Shown: positions 26,747 through 37,045, numbered from the stretch's first letter. The stretch is DNA of 64,000 nucleotides from Paenibacillus sp. BIHB 4019 (GCF_002741035.1 NZ_CP016808.1:4760501-4824500); one strand, 5' to 3'. The notes: a model not told the origin generated them from the sequence alone. Numbers and translations are program-made.

Positions 26747-28135
26747 TTGAATATAAAAAAATGGCGCCAAACTGCTTTTTGGGCGAAATTAGCTGTTTTC
26801 TCAGCATTGGTTGTTGCTTTAGGCAGCGGCCTGGTTGCCGGATTGCAGCCTGTGAAGGCACAGCAGCTTGCAGCGGATGAAGCTGGAGGAGCGGTCTACA
26901 TTGTTCCAGTCAAACAGACGATTGAGAGTGGACTTAAGTCATTTTTGGAGCGCGCTTACAAAGACGCGGCTGAGGCAAAGGCGGAACGTGTCGTTCTCGT
27001 TATTAACACGTTCGGCGGAGAAGTGACGAGCGCAGAGGAGATCGGGGAGGTCATCCGGAAAAGCGCCATTCCAACAACCGCGTATATTGAAGGAAAAGCG
27101 GTGTCGGCAGGTACTTACATTGCGCTTAATGCGCAAAATATTATCATGGAGCCGGGAAGCACAATTGGCGCTGCTGCTGTCGTTGATGGCGGAGGGCAAT
27201 TGATTGACAACCCGAAGATCGTCTCCTATTGGACGAAGACGATGATGGAGGCTGCAAAGCTTAATGGCCGGGATGCGAACATTGCAGCTGCGATGGTTGA
27301 CACGACAGTGGAGCTTAGCTTGCCGAAAGCAGGCATAGAGAAACCGGCTGGGGAAATATTGTCCCTATCCGCCGATGAGGCACTGGCCAGCGGTTACGCT
27401 GAGCATATCGCAGCTTCTGTAGGAGAAGCTATTACATGGTTGAAGCTTGATCAGAAGCAGCTCATTTCGTTTGAGCCCTCGCTTGCTGAGAAAGTGTCAC
27501 GTTGGCTCATTAATCCGTATGTGATGACGGTGCTGCTCATAATTGGCATTGCGGGCATCGTAGTTGAGCTGCTGATGCCGGGCTTTGGTGTACCGGGCAT
27601 ACTAGGCATTATCTCCTTCAGCTTGTATTTCTTCGGTCATTATGTTGCCGGGTTTGCAGGCATGGAATCGATTGTTCTTTTCGTAATAGGCTTGGCTTTG
27701 CTTATTATCGAGGTATTTGTTCCAAGCTTCGGTATTTTGGGACTGCTAGGCGGCGCAGCGCTTGTTGCTGGTGTAGTTACTGCGGCATCCGATCCGATGA
27801 CAGCATTTATTTCGCTGGTCACGGCACTCGTAGTGGCTGTTCTTGTGATGTATTATATTTTCAGGAAATATAGACATAGAGGGATTTGGAACAAATTCAT
27901 TCTTCGCGATAAGCTGACGAAGGAAGAAGGATATGTATCCGCCGATGAAAAGGACAGCCTGCTGGGACTTGAGGGGGTTACACTTACTCCGCTAAGACCT
28001 GCCGGAACGGTACAAATCGGCGATCAACGGATTGATGTCGTAACATCAGGCGAGTTTATTTCAACTGGAGCAAGCGTTGTAGTCGTCAAAGCAGAAGGTA
28101 CTTGGGTAGTAGTGAAAGAGACAATGAAAGCATAA
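26747..28135 (+). CDS. NfeD family membrane serine protease-like protein (YqeZ type)
   Basis: A 462-residue long-form NfeD (NfeD1b). It has an N-terminal signal/anchor (about 14-35), a ClpP/SppA-like protease domain with the nucleophile region EGKAVSAGTYIAL, four or five membrane helices (about 258-370), and a C-terminal OB-fold NfeD domain ending in GTWVVVKE. Long NfeD proteins partner with flotillin-like proteins, and floA follows directly. The start is a TTG at 26747 after AAGGAGGGG. In Bacillus the pair is yqeZ-yqfA; lipid-domain organisation at the cell membrane is the likely setting. Confidence 0.94.
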   Translation: MNIKKWRQTAFWAKLAVFSALVVALGSGLVAGLQPVKAQQLAADEAGGAVYIVPVKQTIESGLKSFLERAYKDAAEAKAERVVLVINTFGGEVTSAEEIGEVIRKSAIPTTAYIEGKAVSAGTYIALNAQNIIMEPGSTIGAAAVVDGGGQLIDNPKIVSYWTKTMMEAAKLNGRDANIAAAMVDTTVELSLPKAGIEKPAGEILSLSADEALASGYAEHIAASVGEAITWLKLDQKQLISFEPSLAEKVSRWLINPYVMTVLLIIGIAGIVVELLMPGFGVPGILGIISFSLYFFGHYVAGFAGMESIVLFVIGLALLIIEVFVPSFGILGLLGGAALVAGVVTAASDPMTAFISLVTALVVAVLVMYYIFRKYRHRGIWNKFILRDKLTKEEGYVSADEKDSLLGLEGVTLTPLRPAGTVQIGDQRIDVVTSGEFISTGASVVVVKAEGTWVVVKETMKA

Positions 28136-28182
28136 CATAAGCGCAATTCAGCGCTTTACTAAAGCAATGGAGGTATTTATAA

Positions 28183-29175
28183 ATGGGTCTGGATCCGGTT
28201 GTATCTATATTGATTATAGCGGTTATTGTTATTATTGCGCTGTCCGTCTTCCTGAGCTTTTTTCCAATTATGCTCTGGATTTCAGCATTGGCGTCGGGTG
28301 TGCGTATCGGTATTATTACGCTCGTTGCGATGCGCTTGCGGCGGGTTGTTCCGAGCCGGATTGTTAATCCGCTCATCAAAGCAACGAAAGCTGGCTTGGG
28401 GCTGAATATTAATCAGCTGGAGAGCCATTTTCTAGCAGGCGGTAACGTTGACCGTGTCGTCAATGCGCTGATTGCGGCGCAGCGCGCCAATATCCCGCTC
28501 GTATTCGAGCGTGCGGCTGCCATTGATCTTGCTGGACGTGATGTGCTTCAAGCGGTGCAAATGAGCGTAAATCCACGTGTCATTGAAACACCAACGGTTG
28601 CAGCAGTAGCGAAGGATGGTATTGAGGTTAAAGTTAAGGCGCGTGTTACCGTACGTGCCAACATCGAGCGTCTAGTCGGTGGTGCGGGTGAAGAGACGAT
28701 TATTGCCCGTGTCGGCGAAGGTATCGTTACGACGGTTGGTTCAGCAAATTCCCATAAAGACGTTCTTGAAAATCCGGATATGATTTCCCGTACGGTGCTT
28801 GGCAAAGGGCTTGATGCTGGTACAGCATTCGAAATCTTGTCAATTGATATTGCTGACGTTGATGTAGGCAAAAACATCGGCGCCCATCTCCAAACGGAGC
28901 AAGCGGAGGCTGACAAACGGATTGCTCAAGCGAAAGCGGAGGAACGCCGGGCAATGGCAGTAGCGCAGGAGCAGGAGATGAAGGCGCGCGTTATTGAAAT
29001 GCGGGCGAAGGTTGTGGAATCCGAATCGCAAGTGCCAGTTGCAATGGCGGAAGCACTCAAAAACGGCAAAATCGGCGTCATGGACTATTTGAACTTGAAA
29101 AACCTGGAGTCGGATACGCAAATGCGTAATTCCATCGGCAAGAGCGACGCCCCAACCGAAAAAAATGACAATTAA
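28183..29175 (+). CDS. floA: Flotillin-like protein FloA
   Basis: FloA (YqfA), 330 residues, is a scaffold of functional membrane microdomains. A hydrophobic hairpin occupies residues about 7-48, followed by the family-specific region ([31 protein letters not shown]), a PHB-like domain and an Ala/Glu-rich coiled coil ([18 protein letters not shown]). Length and ends match Bacillus FloA. AATGGAGG stands before the ATG. It follows the NfeD gene with a 47-base gap, in one operon. Confidence 0.97.
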   Translation: MGLDPVVSILIIAVIVIIALSVFLSFFPIMLWISALASGVRIGIITLVAMRLRRVVPSRIVNPLIKATKAGLGLNINQLESHFLAGGNVDRVVNALIAAQRANIPLVFERAAAIDLAGRDVLQAVQMSVNPRVIETPTVAAVAKDGIEVKVKARVTVRANIERLVGGAGEETIIARVGEGIVTTVGSANSHKDVLENPDMISRTVLGKGLDAGTAFEILSIDIADVDVGKNIGAHLQTEQAEADKRIAQAKAEERRAMAVAQEQEMKARVIEMRAKVVESESQVPVAMAEALKNGKIGVMDYLNLKNLESDTQMRNSIGKSDAPTEKNDN

Positions 29176-29230
29176 AGATGGCAAATAAAGCACGGGCGCA
29201 GCTGCTTACCCTGGAGGTGAATCTGAACCA

Positions 29231-29773
29231 GTGGAACATGTAATAGAGTTTATTTCGAAAAATATTTATTTCGTCGTTATTGTCGGCGGCTTTATCCTGT
29301 CGATTTTCAATCGGGTCAGTGCGAAAAAGCGGACCAATCCGCGGATGCCGGACTTTAATGGTCAAAGCACTGCCGATGCTGCTTATCCGCAGCAGGGGAC
29401 AGAGGTGCAGCAGCACCAGTCCGGTCGATATGATCAGGGAGAGGCTTACCCGGAATGGGAGGATAACGATGATTATGAGGAACGGTCGATTTCCTACCGC
29501 CAAGCGGAGGAGGAGGCTGAGCGTGAGAAGCAGCGCCACCTGTCAGAGCTCGCCAGAGCGCTTGAGAGCAAGCAGAAGCAGCAAGTGCCTATAACGGCCT
29601 CGCAGCAGCGCGAAGCCGCTGCAGGGCGCAGCAATCGGGCTAGCAGCGAGGCTGAGGCTGTTGCTGACACTCGGTTAGCGCCTTTGAGCGCGGAGGAGCT
29701 TCGCAAGGCGGTCATCTGGTCCGAAATATTGGGCCCGCCGAAATCGAAGCGTCCTTATGGCAAAGTAAGATAA
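29231..29773 (+). CDS. Hypothetical protein with membrane segment and charged coiled-coil tail
   Basis: A 180-residue protein that I cannot assign to a named family. A membrane segment spans about residues 8-25 (IYFVVIVGGFILSIFN), followed by a Gln/Pro-rich stretch and a long highly charged helix (EEEAEREKQRHLSELARALE), ending with EILGPPKSKRPYGK. It begins at a GTG at 29231 after GGAGGTGA. Bacillus has the small gene yqfB at this place, but it looks unrelated. Its position after nfeD-floA suggests a membrane-microdomain accessory role, which is inference. Confidence 0.75.
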   Translation: MEHVIEFISKNIYFVVIVGGFILSIFNRVSAKKRTNPRMPDFNGQSTADAAYPQQGTEVQQHQSGRYDQGEAYPEWEDNDDYEERSISYRQAEEEAEREKQRHLSELARALESKQKQQVPITASQQREAAAGRSNRASSEAEAVADTRLAPLSAEELRKAVIWSEILGPPKSKRPYGKVR

Positions 29774-29790
29774 TATAAGCTTTATTTTTG

Positions 29791-29845
29791 AATAGCGCGG
29801 CTTTCAGAAATCCATTAAGGATGGCTGAGGGCTGCGCTATTTTTC
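29791..29845 (+). terminator. Intrinsic terminator
   Basis: ATAGCGCGGCTTTCAG pairs with CTGAGGGCTGCGCTAT through G-U pairs and is followed by TTTTC. It ends the nfeD-floA unit. Confidence 0.8.
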
Positions 29846-29946
29846 ATAAAGTCATCACCCCGCGCATAGCTTGATATAGTACGATAATGGGCCTTGTGTC
29901 ATATTTAACGTCTGGCGAGCGTGATAAGGGGGACGATCCTTTACCT

Positions 29947-30225
29947 ATGAACCGTTTAAAACGCAAACTTCGCAAAATGACAGCGGATATTCTGGATTTG
30001 CCCCAGGATGTCGTCTATGATCTTCCCCGGCTGACGATGATCGGCGATCGCCAGTTATATATTGAGAACCATCGCGGTGTCATTCATTTTTCCAGCGAGC
30101 AGCTTAGGCTCGCGCTCAGCAAGGGCGAGCTTGAAGTGACGGGCAGCTCGCTAGTGATTCGGACGATTTGGACAGAAGAGGTATTTATCGAAGGTCAAAT
30201 TACGGGCATAGCCTTGCGGGAGTAG
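29947..30225 (+). CDS. yqfC: Sporulation protein YqfC
   Basis: YqfC, 92 residues, is a small protein made in the mother cell during sporulation (sigma-E regulon in Bacillus). The family core LPRLTMIGDRQLYIENHRG is present, and the surrounding beta-rich part is full length. The start at 29947 (MNRLKRKL) follows GGGGG at a rather long spacing; the frame is open back to an ATG at 29887 without a ribosome binding site. A GTCATATTT at about 29898 resembles a sigma-E -35 box, but no convincing -10 partner is seen. It precedes yqfD by 12 bases. Confidence 0.88.
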   Translation: MNRLKRKLRKMTADILDLPQDVVYDLPRLTMIGDRQLYIENHRGVIHFSSEQLRLALSKGELEVTGSSLVIRTIWTEEVFIEGQITGIALRE

Positions 30226-30237
30226 GAGGGGAGCGGC

Positions 30238-31431
30238 TTGAAGCTGAAATGGTCGGACTGGGTAATCGGCGTCGTAACAGTAACTATCAGGGGCGGACAA
30301 CCTGAGCAGCTTGTAAATCGGGCATTGGAAGGGGGGCTGAAGCTTGCGTCCATCGGTTGGACGGGCGATGGCAAGCTGCAGTTTGATGTGCCTTTGAGCG
30401 GTTATTTTCGCTTGAAGCCTTTTTTAAAGGAGACAGGCTGTAGGGCGCATGTCGTAAAGCGGCAAGGGATGCCGTTTTGGTTAGCAAGGCTGGAAAAACG
30501 AAAATTTTTCATCGCAGGCATTGCGTTATTTTTTATTGGCATCTATTTGCTCTCCTCGCTGATATGGTCGGTTGAGGTTAAGGGCAACGTGAAATTGACG
30601 GAGGAGGAAATTGTGGAGGCGGCGCGGCAGGAGGGGATTTTCCCGCTTCAATGGTCGTTTCGTCTGGCGGATACGGATATTATTTCAAAAAGGCTCGTCA
30701 ACAAGCTGCCGAAAGCAACATGGATTGGCGTGGAGAAAAGAGGAACAAGAATCATTATTCAAGTCGCGGAAACAACCGAACCTGATCATCGCGAATTGGA
30801 AAATCCCCGCCATCTCATCGCTTCCGCCGATGCGGTCATTACGGAAATTTATACAGAACGCGGTCGTGCTGTCGTAAAGAAAAATGCGAAGGTCAGAAAA
30901 GGACAAACGTTGATTTCAGGTACGCTGGGCGGCGGCGCTTATATGCGGTCGGTTGTGGCAAAGGGCTCTGTTCGCGGGCTTGTCTGGTATGAATTTAATA
31001 TTGCTTCCCCAATGTCGCAGCAGGTCAAAGCATATACCGGGGAAAAGAAGGAAAAGTGGTATGTCGTCATTGGCGGCAGGGCGCTTCAGGTAAGCGGATA
31101 CGGCAAAAATCCGTACGAGCAGTCGGAGACGATCGTGGAGGAGGACAAGGCGAACTTTAAAAGCATAAGCCTGCCTTTCGGACGGATGAAGCAGACGATA
31201 ATGGAAGTACATATGGAAGAGCTGAAACTATCAGCCGACGAAGCGCGCGCGGGTGGGATTTTGCAGGCGAAAGCAAGTGTAATGACAAAAGCAGGCAGCG
31301 ATGCGGTCATCCGGGATGAAATTGTTTTGCATGAAAAGACGGAGAATGGTAAAGTTTATATGAAAGTTCTTTTTGAAGTAGAGCAATCGATTGTGAAAGA
31401 GATGCCACTAGTCCAGATGCAAGGAGATTGA
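30238..31431 (+). CDS. yqfD: Sporulation protein YqfD
   Basis: YqfD, 397 residues, is a sporulation membrane protein with one central-N-terminal membrane helix (about 82-105, FIAGIALFFIGIYLLSSLIW) and a large extracytoplasmic C-terminal region. That region starts with a POTRA-like segment (VEVKGNVKLTEEEIVEAA) and contains NAKVRKGQTLISGTLGGG. The start is a TTG at 30238 after GGAGGGGAG. yqfC and yqfD lie side by side in nearly all endospore formers, and their presence supports a spore-forming host. Confidence 0.95.
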   Translation: MKLKWSDWVIGVVTVTIRGGQPEQLVNRALEGGLKLASIGWTGDGKLQFDVPLSGYFRLKPFLKETGCRAHVVKRQGMPFWLARLEKRKFFIAGIALFFIGIYLLSSLIWSVEVKGNVKLTEEEIVEAARQEGIFPLQWSFRLADTDIISKRLVNKLPKATWIGVEKRGTRIIIQVAETTEPDHRELENPRHLIASADAVITEIYTERGRAVVKKNAKVRKGQTLISGTLGGGAYMRSVVAKGSVRGLVWYEFNIASPMSQQVKAYTGEKKEKWYVVIGGRALQVSGYGKNPYEQSETIVEEDKANFKSISLPFGRMKQTIMEVHMEELKLSADEARAGGILQAKASVMTKAGSDAVIRDEIVLHEKTENGKVYMKVLFEVEQSIVKEMPLVQMQGD

Positions 31432-31437
31432 GGTTGT

Positions 31438-32409
31438 TTGCTAAATGAAACAATAGTCGTCAGAATTCCGCTGGAAAACGCGGGAGAAGGATTAGCGGTA
31501 TTTGGCCCGCAGGACAAGTTCCTGAGGCTGGTAGAGGCACAGTGCGAGTCCTCGATCACATCTCGTGAGGCAGAAATCGTCATTTCCGGTGCTGTGCAGG
31601 AGGTACGCTCGCTTGAGCAGTTGTTCAGCGTCATGCTGCAGCTTGTAAGGGGCGGCTACATGCCTTCAGAGCGGGACATGATGTATGCGCTTGATTTGGC
31701 CCGTACGATGCAGGCAGAAGAGCTTCTTGATTTATTCAAGGCTGAAATTACAACTACGTTTCGCGGCAAGCCCATTCGGGTTAAAACGATTGGCCAGCGC
31801 CATTATGTAAAGACGATTCACAAGCATGACGTCGTATTCGGAATTGGCCCAGCCGGCACAGGAAAAACCTACCTGGCTGTCGTGCTCGCCGTAGCCGCCT
31901 TGAAGCAGGGATTGGTGAAGCGAATCATACTGACAAGGCCAGCTGTCGAGGCAGGCGAAAATCTCGGCTTTCTGCCCGGCGATTTGCAGGAGAAGGTCGA
32001 TCCTTATTTGCGTCCGCTATATGATGCCCTGCATGATGTGCTGGGACCTGAGCAGACGGTAAAGGCTTTTGAACGCGGTACTATTGAGGTTGCTCCACTT
32101 GCTTACATGCGGGGACGGACCCTTGATGATTCCTTTATTATTTTGGATGAAGCCCAGAATACGACGCCGGAGCAAATGAAAATGTTTTTGACACGGCTTG
32201 GCTTCGGCTCAAAGATGGTTATTACTGGCGATGTGACACAAATTGATTTGCCAAGAGGGAAAAACTCGGGTTTAATAGAGGCACAGCGGATTTTGCAAAA
32301 CATAGACGAACTTGGCTTTATCTTTTTTTCCGAGCAGGATGTTGTCCGTCACTCCTTAGTGCAGAAAATCATTGTCGCCTACAATCAGGACGCTGAGAAC
32401 AAAGCATAG
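31438..32409 (+). CDS. phoH: PhoH family ATPase
   Basis: A 323-residue PhoH-like protein. The P-loop is GPAGTGKTYLAV, the Walker B element is FIILDEAQNTTPEQ, and RPAVEAGENLGFLPG is the PhoH hallmark; a small RNA-binding-like domain precedes the ATPase. Some relatives act as RNA helicases, and the link with ybeY two genes later suggests a role in rRNA metabolism. The start is a TTG at 31438 following AAGGAG (31421-31426). Only 6 bases separate it from yqfD. Confidence 0.95.
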   Translation: MLNETIVVRIPLENAGEGLAVFGPQDKFLRLVEAQCESSITSREAEIVISGAVQEVRSLEQLFSVMLQLVRGGYMPSERDMMYALDLARTMQAEELLDLFKAEITTTFRGKPIRVKTIGQRHYVKTIHKHDVVFGIGPAGTGKTYLAVVLAVAALKQGLVKRIILTRPAVEAGENLGFLPGDLQEKVDPYLRPLYDALHDVLGPEQTVKAFERGTIEVAPLAYMRGRTLDDSFIILDEAQNTTPEQMKMFLTRLGFGSKMVITGDVTQIDLPRGKNSGLIEAQRILQNIDELGFIFFSEQDVVRHSLVQKIIVAYNQDAENKA

Positions 32410-32426
32410 AGAGGAATGTCCGCTCC

Positions 32427-34685
32427 ATGAACCAGAACCAGAATCATTCCGGTAAACAGGGGAACCTGCAGAGCTCCAAGGCTGCGGGGTGGAAACAGAG
32501 CGTAGCTGTCCGCTTCGTGCTCATGTTATTATTTGTGTTGCTGTTTTATTTCAGTCTCTCTCCGCATCTCGTTCCGGAAACGTATGATATTCAAGAGGGC
32601 GTAGCCAGCGAGAAGGATATCGTCGCTCCCCATCAAATACCGGACAGCAAGGCGACGCTGCAGGCGCAGGAGGAAGCGGCGAACCGCGTAGATGCGATCT
32701 ATTCGAACGTCGCGCTGCGCAGCGAGCTGCTGCTGGGCGAGATATTTTCGCGCATGGAGCAGTTGAATCAGGATGATCAGGTTACGACGCAAAATAAAAT
32801 CGATATTTACCGCAATGAAATTCCCGGCAGGTATCCCGATTTTGTCGATAATTACGTCAAGGTAAACAAAGGCAATGGCACTTATAGCGATACGCTGCTC
32901 GATGAGATGGCGGTCGTTATTAAAGAGCAGGAATACGCGATTTCTGAGGAAACATTTTATAAAATGCCGCGCATGTCGGTAGAGTCAATCACGGAAATGC
33001 GCCAGGTGGCGCAGGAGATTGTACGCAAGCTAATGAGCGAGCAGCTCCGCAGTGCGGATGCTGCGCGTACCCGTGTGGCGGAGCTGGTGAACGCAAGCTC
33101 CCTCTCCGACCGGACTAGCCGTGAAATTGTGCAGGAGCTGGCGCGTTTCTCCATTATGCCGAACCGCTTTCTAGATAAGGAAGCGACGGATGAAGCGAAA
33201 ATCCAGGCGAAGAAAAATACGCCTCAGGTCGTTATCAAGGAAGGCGATGTTCTCGTCAAGCGCGGGCAAGTCATCACGCCGGAAATGTACGAGCTGCTCA
33301 AGGATTCGGCGCTGCTGCAGGATAAACGCAATTATTGGCCGCAGCTGGGCTTGTTGATTTTGTCCGTTTTGTTCATTACGGCGATGTACAGCTATTTGCA
33401 TCAGTCAGGCGGCATTTCCGGCCTGAAGCCGAAATATAATAATGCGCAAATTTTAATGCTGTGGCTCATCTATTTGATCAACATCGTGGTGATGATCATT
33501 ATTTCATTAATCCAGACGGATGAAATCCCGTATGTCGGCTTCCTTGCTCCTGCGGCGCTGGGGACGATGCTGATTACGCTGCTGCTGGATATGCATTTGG
33601 CATTAATCAGCTCGATTTTGTTTGCGATTATCGGCAGCATTGTGCTGAATTCGGGCACGGGGCAAAATCAAATTTTCGATTTCCAATACGGCTTTGTTAT
33701 TATTGTCGTTTCTGTCGCGGCTATTTTCTCGATACATCGAGCGAGCCAGCGATCGACCATTTTAAAGGCAGGCATTATGGTCAGCCTGTTCGGCACGTTT
33801 TCCGTTCTTGCGCTCATGCTGCTGACGGAGCGTCTGGATCAAGGTCCGCTTGTGTATTCGCTTTGCTTTGCTTTTGCAAGCGGATTGTTGACAGCTGTGC
33901 TGGTAATTGGCCTTATGCCGTTTTTTGAAGTTACCTTTGGCATTTTGTCGGCGCTCAAGCTTGTCGAGCTGTCTAACCCGAACCATCCGCTGCTGCGCAA
34001 GCTGCTTACCGAGACGCCGGGAACGTACCATCACAGCGTCATGGTCGGCAATTTGTCGGAGGCTGCGGCTGAGTCCATCGGGGCGGACGGGCTGCTTTGC
34101 CGTGTGGGCTCGTTCTACCATGACATTGGGAAGACGAAGCGGCCGAATTATTTTATTGAAAATCAGACGAATATGGAAAATCCGCATGACTCGATTGATC
34201 CGAAGCTTAGCCGGTCGATCATTTGCGCCCATGCGCGGGACGGCGTGGATATGCTTAAGGCGCATAATATACCGAAGCCTATTCGTGATATTGCCGAGCA
34301 GCATCATGGCACGACGTCGCTGAAATTCTTTTATTACAAGGCGCTTAAGCAGGCTGAGGAGCAAGGGGAGGAGCCTTCCTTCACGGAGGATGATTTCCGC
34401 TATCCTGGCCCGAAAGCCCAGTCGAAGGAAGCCGCTGTGGTCGGCATTGCCGATTGCGTGGAAGCAGCTGTCCGCAGCCTGCGCAGCCCTACGGTTGAGC
34501 AGGTAGAAGCGATGATCAACAAAATCATCAAAAGCAGGCTGGATGACAATCAATACAACGAATGCGATTTGACGCTCAAGGAGCTGGATAAGATCGCACA
34601 GTCGCTCAAGGAAAGCGTCATCGGGATTTTTCACTCCCGAATTGAGTACCCTGAGGATGTTAAGTCAAAGGAGCGATTAGCATGA
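32427..34685 (+). CDS. pgpH: PgpH-type 7TM-HD cyclic-di-AMP phosphodiesterase
   Basis: A 752-residue membrane HD-domain protein (YqfF). After an N-terminal anchor (about 30-47) comes an extracytoplasmic 7TMR-HDED sensor domain, then about seven membrane helices (295-500), then a cytoplasmic HD domain. The HD motif is visible as YHHSVMVGNL, FYHDIGK and EQHHGT. Relatives such as Listeria PgpH hydrolyse c-di-AMP, so the function here is inferred from family. The 3' end overlaps ybeY (ATGA). Confidence 0.95.
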   Translation: MNQNQNHSGKQGNLQSSKAAGWKQSVAVRFVLMLLFVLLFYFSLSPHLVPETYDIQEGVASEKDIVAPHQIPDSKATLQAQEEAANRVDAIYSNVALRSELLLGEIFSRMEQLNQDDQVTTQNKIDIYRNEIPGRYPDFVDNYVKVNKGNGTYSDTLLDEMAVVIKEQEYAISEETFYKMPRMSVESITEMRQVAQEIVRKLMSEQLRSADAARTRVAELVNASSLSDRTSREIVQELARFSIMPNRFLDKEATDEAKIQAKKNTPQVVIKEGDVLVKRGQVITPEMYELLKDSALLQDKRNYWPQLGLLILSVLFITAMYSYLHQSGGISGLKPKYNNAQILMLWLIYLINIVVMIIISLIQTDEIPYVGFLAPAALGTMLITLLLDMHLALISSILFAIIGSIVLNSGTGQNQIFDFQYGFVIIVVSVAAIFSIHRASQRSTILKAGIMVSLFGTFSVLALMLLTERLDQGPLVYSLCFAFASGLLTAVLVIGLMPFFEVTFGILSALKLVELSNPNHPLLRKLLTETPGTYHHSVMVGNLSEAAAESIGADGLLCRVGSFYHDIGKTKRPNYFIENQTNMENPHDSIDPKLSRSIICAHARDGVDMLKAHNIPKPIRDIAEQHHGTTSLKFFYYKALKQAEEQGEEPSFTEDDFRYPGPKAQSKEAAVVGIADCVEAAVRSLRSPTVEQVEAMINKIIKSRLDDNQYNECDLTLKELDKIAQSLKESVIGIFHSRIEYPEDVKSKERLA

Positions 34686-35179
34686 GTTTGCAGCTGGATT
34701 ATAGCAATGAGCAGGATAAGGTAGACATTCCCGAAGCTTGGATCACCCGTTTGGAGCAATTGCTTCAATTGGCTGGCGAAGCGGAAGGTTTGACAACGGG
34801 CGAAGTAACGCTGACTTTTACCGATAATGAGCAAATTCATCAGTTGAATCGCGACTACCGCAACATTGATCGTCCTACTGATGTTTTATCATTTGCGATG
34901 CAGGATGATGGAACGGATGAGCTGGACATTATTTTTGAAGTGGAAAGCGAAGATGAGGTTGATCCTATTTCGGGCATGCTGGGCGATATTGTCATTTCCG
35001 TAGAGAAAGCGGTTGAGCAAAGCGAGGAGTATGGGCATTCGCTCGAGCGGGAGATCGGCTTTCTGTTCGTTCATGGTTTTCTGCATCTAATCGGTTATGA
35101 TCACGAGACGGAAAGCGATGAGGCAGTGATGACGAGCAAGCAGGAAGCAGTGCTTTCGAAGGCAGGCTTGTCGCGTTAA
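34682..35179 (+). CDS. ybeY: Endoribonuclease YbeY
   Basis: YbeY, 165 residues, is a zinc metalloprotein needed for 16S rRNA 3' maturation. The zinc motif HGFLHLIGYDH (H-x3-H-x5-H) and the preceding family motif NRDYRNIDRPTDVLSF are intact. It overlaps pgpH by 4 bases upstream and dgkA by 1 base downstream, so translation is coupled across all three. Confidence 0.97.
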   Translation: MSLQLDYSNEQDKVDIPEAWITRLEQLLQLAGEAEGLTTGEVTLTFTDNEQIHQLNRDYRNIDRPTDVLSFAMQDDGTDELDIIFEVESEDEVDPISGMLGDIVISVEKAVEQSEEYGHSLEREIGFLFVHGFLHLIGYDHETESDEAVMTSKQEAVLSKAGLSR

Positions 35180-35550
35180 TGAAAAAGTTTATACGCAGTT
35201 TAGGATTTGCGTGGGCGGGTATCGTATTTGGCGTGCAAAATGAACGCCATATGCGCATTCATGTGCTGGTCGCTGCTGCGGTCATTCTGCTTGGCGCTTT
35301 TCTATCGCTTACACGTATGGAATGGGCACTGCTGCTGCTCACGATGGCGATCGTTATCGTAGCGGAAATGGTCAATACAGCGGTGGAAAAGGTTGTAGAT
35401 CTTGCAAGTCCGGAGCGCCATGCGCTCGCTAAGACGGCAAAAGATGTTGCTGCTGGTGCTGTATTGCTGGCAGCATGCTTTGCCGTCTTCATTGGTTTTA
35501 TTATTCTTGGCCCGCCATTATGGCAAGCTATAACGGCGGGACGCCAGTAA
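35179..35550 (+). CDS. dgkA: Undecaprenol/diacylglycerol kinase (DgkA type)
   Basis: A 123-residue integral membrane lipid kinase with three membrane helices. The family motifs GIVFGVQNERHMRIH and EMVNTAVEKVVDL are present; the latter carries the catalytic Glu and Asp. In Gram-positive bacteria this homologue phosphorylates undecaprenol rather than diacylglycerol. The ATG shares its A with the ybeY stop (TAATG). Confidence 0.95.
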   Translation: MKKFIRSLGFAWAGIVFGVQNERHMRIHVLVAAAVILLGAFLSLTRMEWALLLLTMAIVIVAEMVNTAVEKVVDLASPERHALAKTAKDVAAGAVLLAACFAVFIGFIILGPPLWQAITAGRQ

Positions 35551-35570
35551 TTTGAAGGAGTCAACAATAA

Positions 35571-36017
35571 ATGACAGTTACTTACGAAGGTTTGCAAGAA
35601 AATTATGCAGCTTTGCTTAATCAGGCAGGAGAGGCGATGACACGGGCCTATACGCCTTATTCCAAGTTTAATGTCGGCGCTGCCCTGCTAGATAACGACG
35701 GGCATGTCCACTATGGCTGCAATGTCGAAAATGCTGCTTATGGGCCGGGCAACTGCGCAGAGCGCACTGCTATGTTTCGGGCGATTGCCGATGGCAAAAA
35801 GCCAGGACAATTTCAAGCGATTGCGGTCATTGGAAATACGGAAGAACCTATTACGCCATGCGGAATTTGCCGCCAGGTGCTCGTTGAGCTGCTTTACCCG
35901 GATACGCCAGTTATTATGGGCAATCTGCGGGGCAACTGGTCGATTTCGACCGTCTCTGACTTGCTGCCTGGGGCATTTACACCAATGGTATTGAAAAAGG
36001 GGCAAGCTGAAGCCTAA
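35571..36017 (+). CDS. cdd: Cytidine deaminase
   Basis: A 148-residue homotetrameric-type cytidine deaminase of pyrimidine salvage. The substrate and zinc motif [17 protein letters not shown] holds the catalytic Cys-Ala-Glu, and PCGICRQ holds the other two zinc cysteines. GAAGGAG precedes the ATG. Its stop shares a base with the era start. Placement between dgkA and era is the standard Bacillales order. Confidence 0.98.
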   Translation: MTVTYEGLQENYAALLNQAGEAMTRAYTPYSKFNVGAALLDNDGHVHYGCNVENAAYGPGNCAERTAMFRAIADGKKPGQFQAIAVIGNTEEPITPCGICRQVLVELLYPDTPVIMGNLRGNWSISTVSDLLPGAFTPMVLKKGQAEA

Positions 36018-36940
36018 TGAGTACACCTACAACTGACAACCGTACAAACGGCAAATTTCGTTCCGGCTTTGTAGCCATCATCGGCCGACCTAATGTGGGC
36101 AAGTCCACGCTGATGAATCACCTGATCGGGCAAAAAATCGCCATTATGTCGGACAAGCCCCAAACGACACGCAACAAAATTCATGGCGTGTATACGAAAG
36201 ACAATACACAAATTGTATTTTTGGACACGCCGGGCATTCACAAGCCGCAGTCCAAGCTTGGTGACTATATGATGAAAACCGCGCAAAGCGCGCTTCAAGA
36301 AGTCGAAGCGGCCCTGTTTCTTGTTGATGTAGCCGATGGCATTGGCGGCGGCGATCGTTTTATTATCGAGCAGCTTAAAAAGGTCAAGACGCCGATTTTT
36401 CTCGTGCTGAACAAAATCGACAAAATCGATCCAGAGCAGCTGCTGCCGATTATTACGCAATATAAAGATTTATATGATTTTGCGGAAATTATTCCGATTT
36501 CTGCGCTTCAAGGGAACAACGTGGAAACCCTTATGGATCAGCTAATCCGTTATTTGCCTGAAGGACCGCAATATTACCCTGCTGATCAAATTACGGATCA
36601 TCCGGAGCAGTTCGTTGTAACGGAGCTGGTGCGCGAGAAAATTTTGCATATGACGCGCGAGGAAATTCCGCATTCCATTGCGGTTGCGATTGAGGACATG
36701 AAGGTGCAGGAAAATGGCGTTGTCTACATTGGCTGTGTCATCTATGTCGAGCGCGACTCCCAGAAGGGCATCATTATTGGCAAGAAGGGTGCCTTGCTCA
36801 AGGAAGTTGGCAAGCTGGCACGCCGTGATATTGAAGCGCTTCTGGGTTCCCGTACGTTCCTCGAGCTGTGGGTCAAGGTTAAGAAGGACTGGCGCAACCA
36901 GGAGAGAGTGCTTAAAGACTTAGGCTTTAGAAACGACTAA
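36017..36940 (+). CDS. era: GTPase Era
   Basis: Era, 307 residues, is an essential GTPase in 30S assembly that binds the 16S rRNA 3' end. G1 is [10 protein letters not shown]3 DTPG, G4 NKID, and the switch region carries the Era signature [16 protein letters not shown]-terminal KH domain follows, with [11 protein letters not shown]. The ATG overlaps the cdd stop (TAATG). Confidence 0.98.
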   Translation: MSTPTTDNRTNGKFRSGFVAIIGRPNVGKSTLMNHLIGQKIAIMSDKPQTTRNKIHGVYTKDNTQIVFLDTPGIHKPQSKLGDYMMKTAQSALQEVEAALFLVDVADGIGGGDRFIIEQLKKVKTPIFLVLNKIDKIDPEQLLPIITQYKDLYDFAEIIPISALQGNNVETLMDQLIRYLPEGPQYYPADQITDHPEQFVVTELVREKILHMTREEIPHSIAVAIEDMKVQENGVVYIGCVIYVERDSQKGIIIGKKGALLKEVGKLARRDIEALLGSRTFLELWVKVKKDWRNQERVLKDLGFRND

Positions 36941-37045
36941 AGCCGCTTCTAATTTGACGTAAATTGCTAAGGATAACATTCATGCGATCAACGCAATCTA
37001 ATACCGTCTGGAGCAGCATTTCCGAGGCGGAAAGGGTTGATACGA

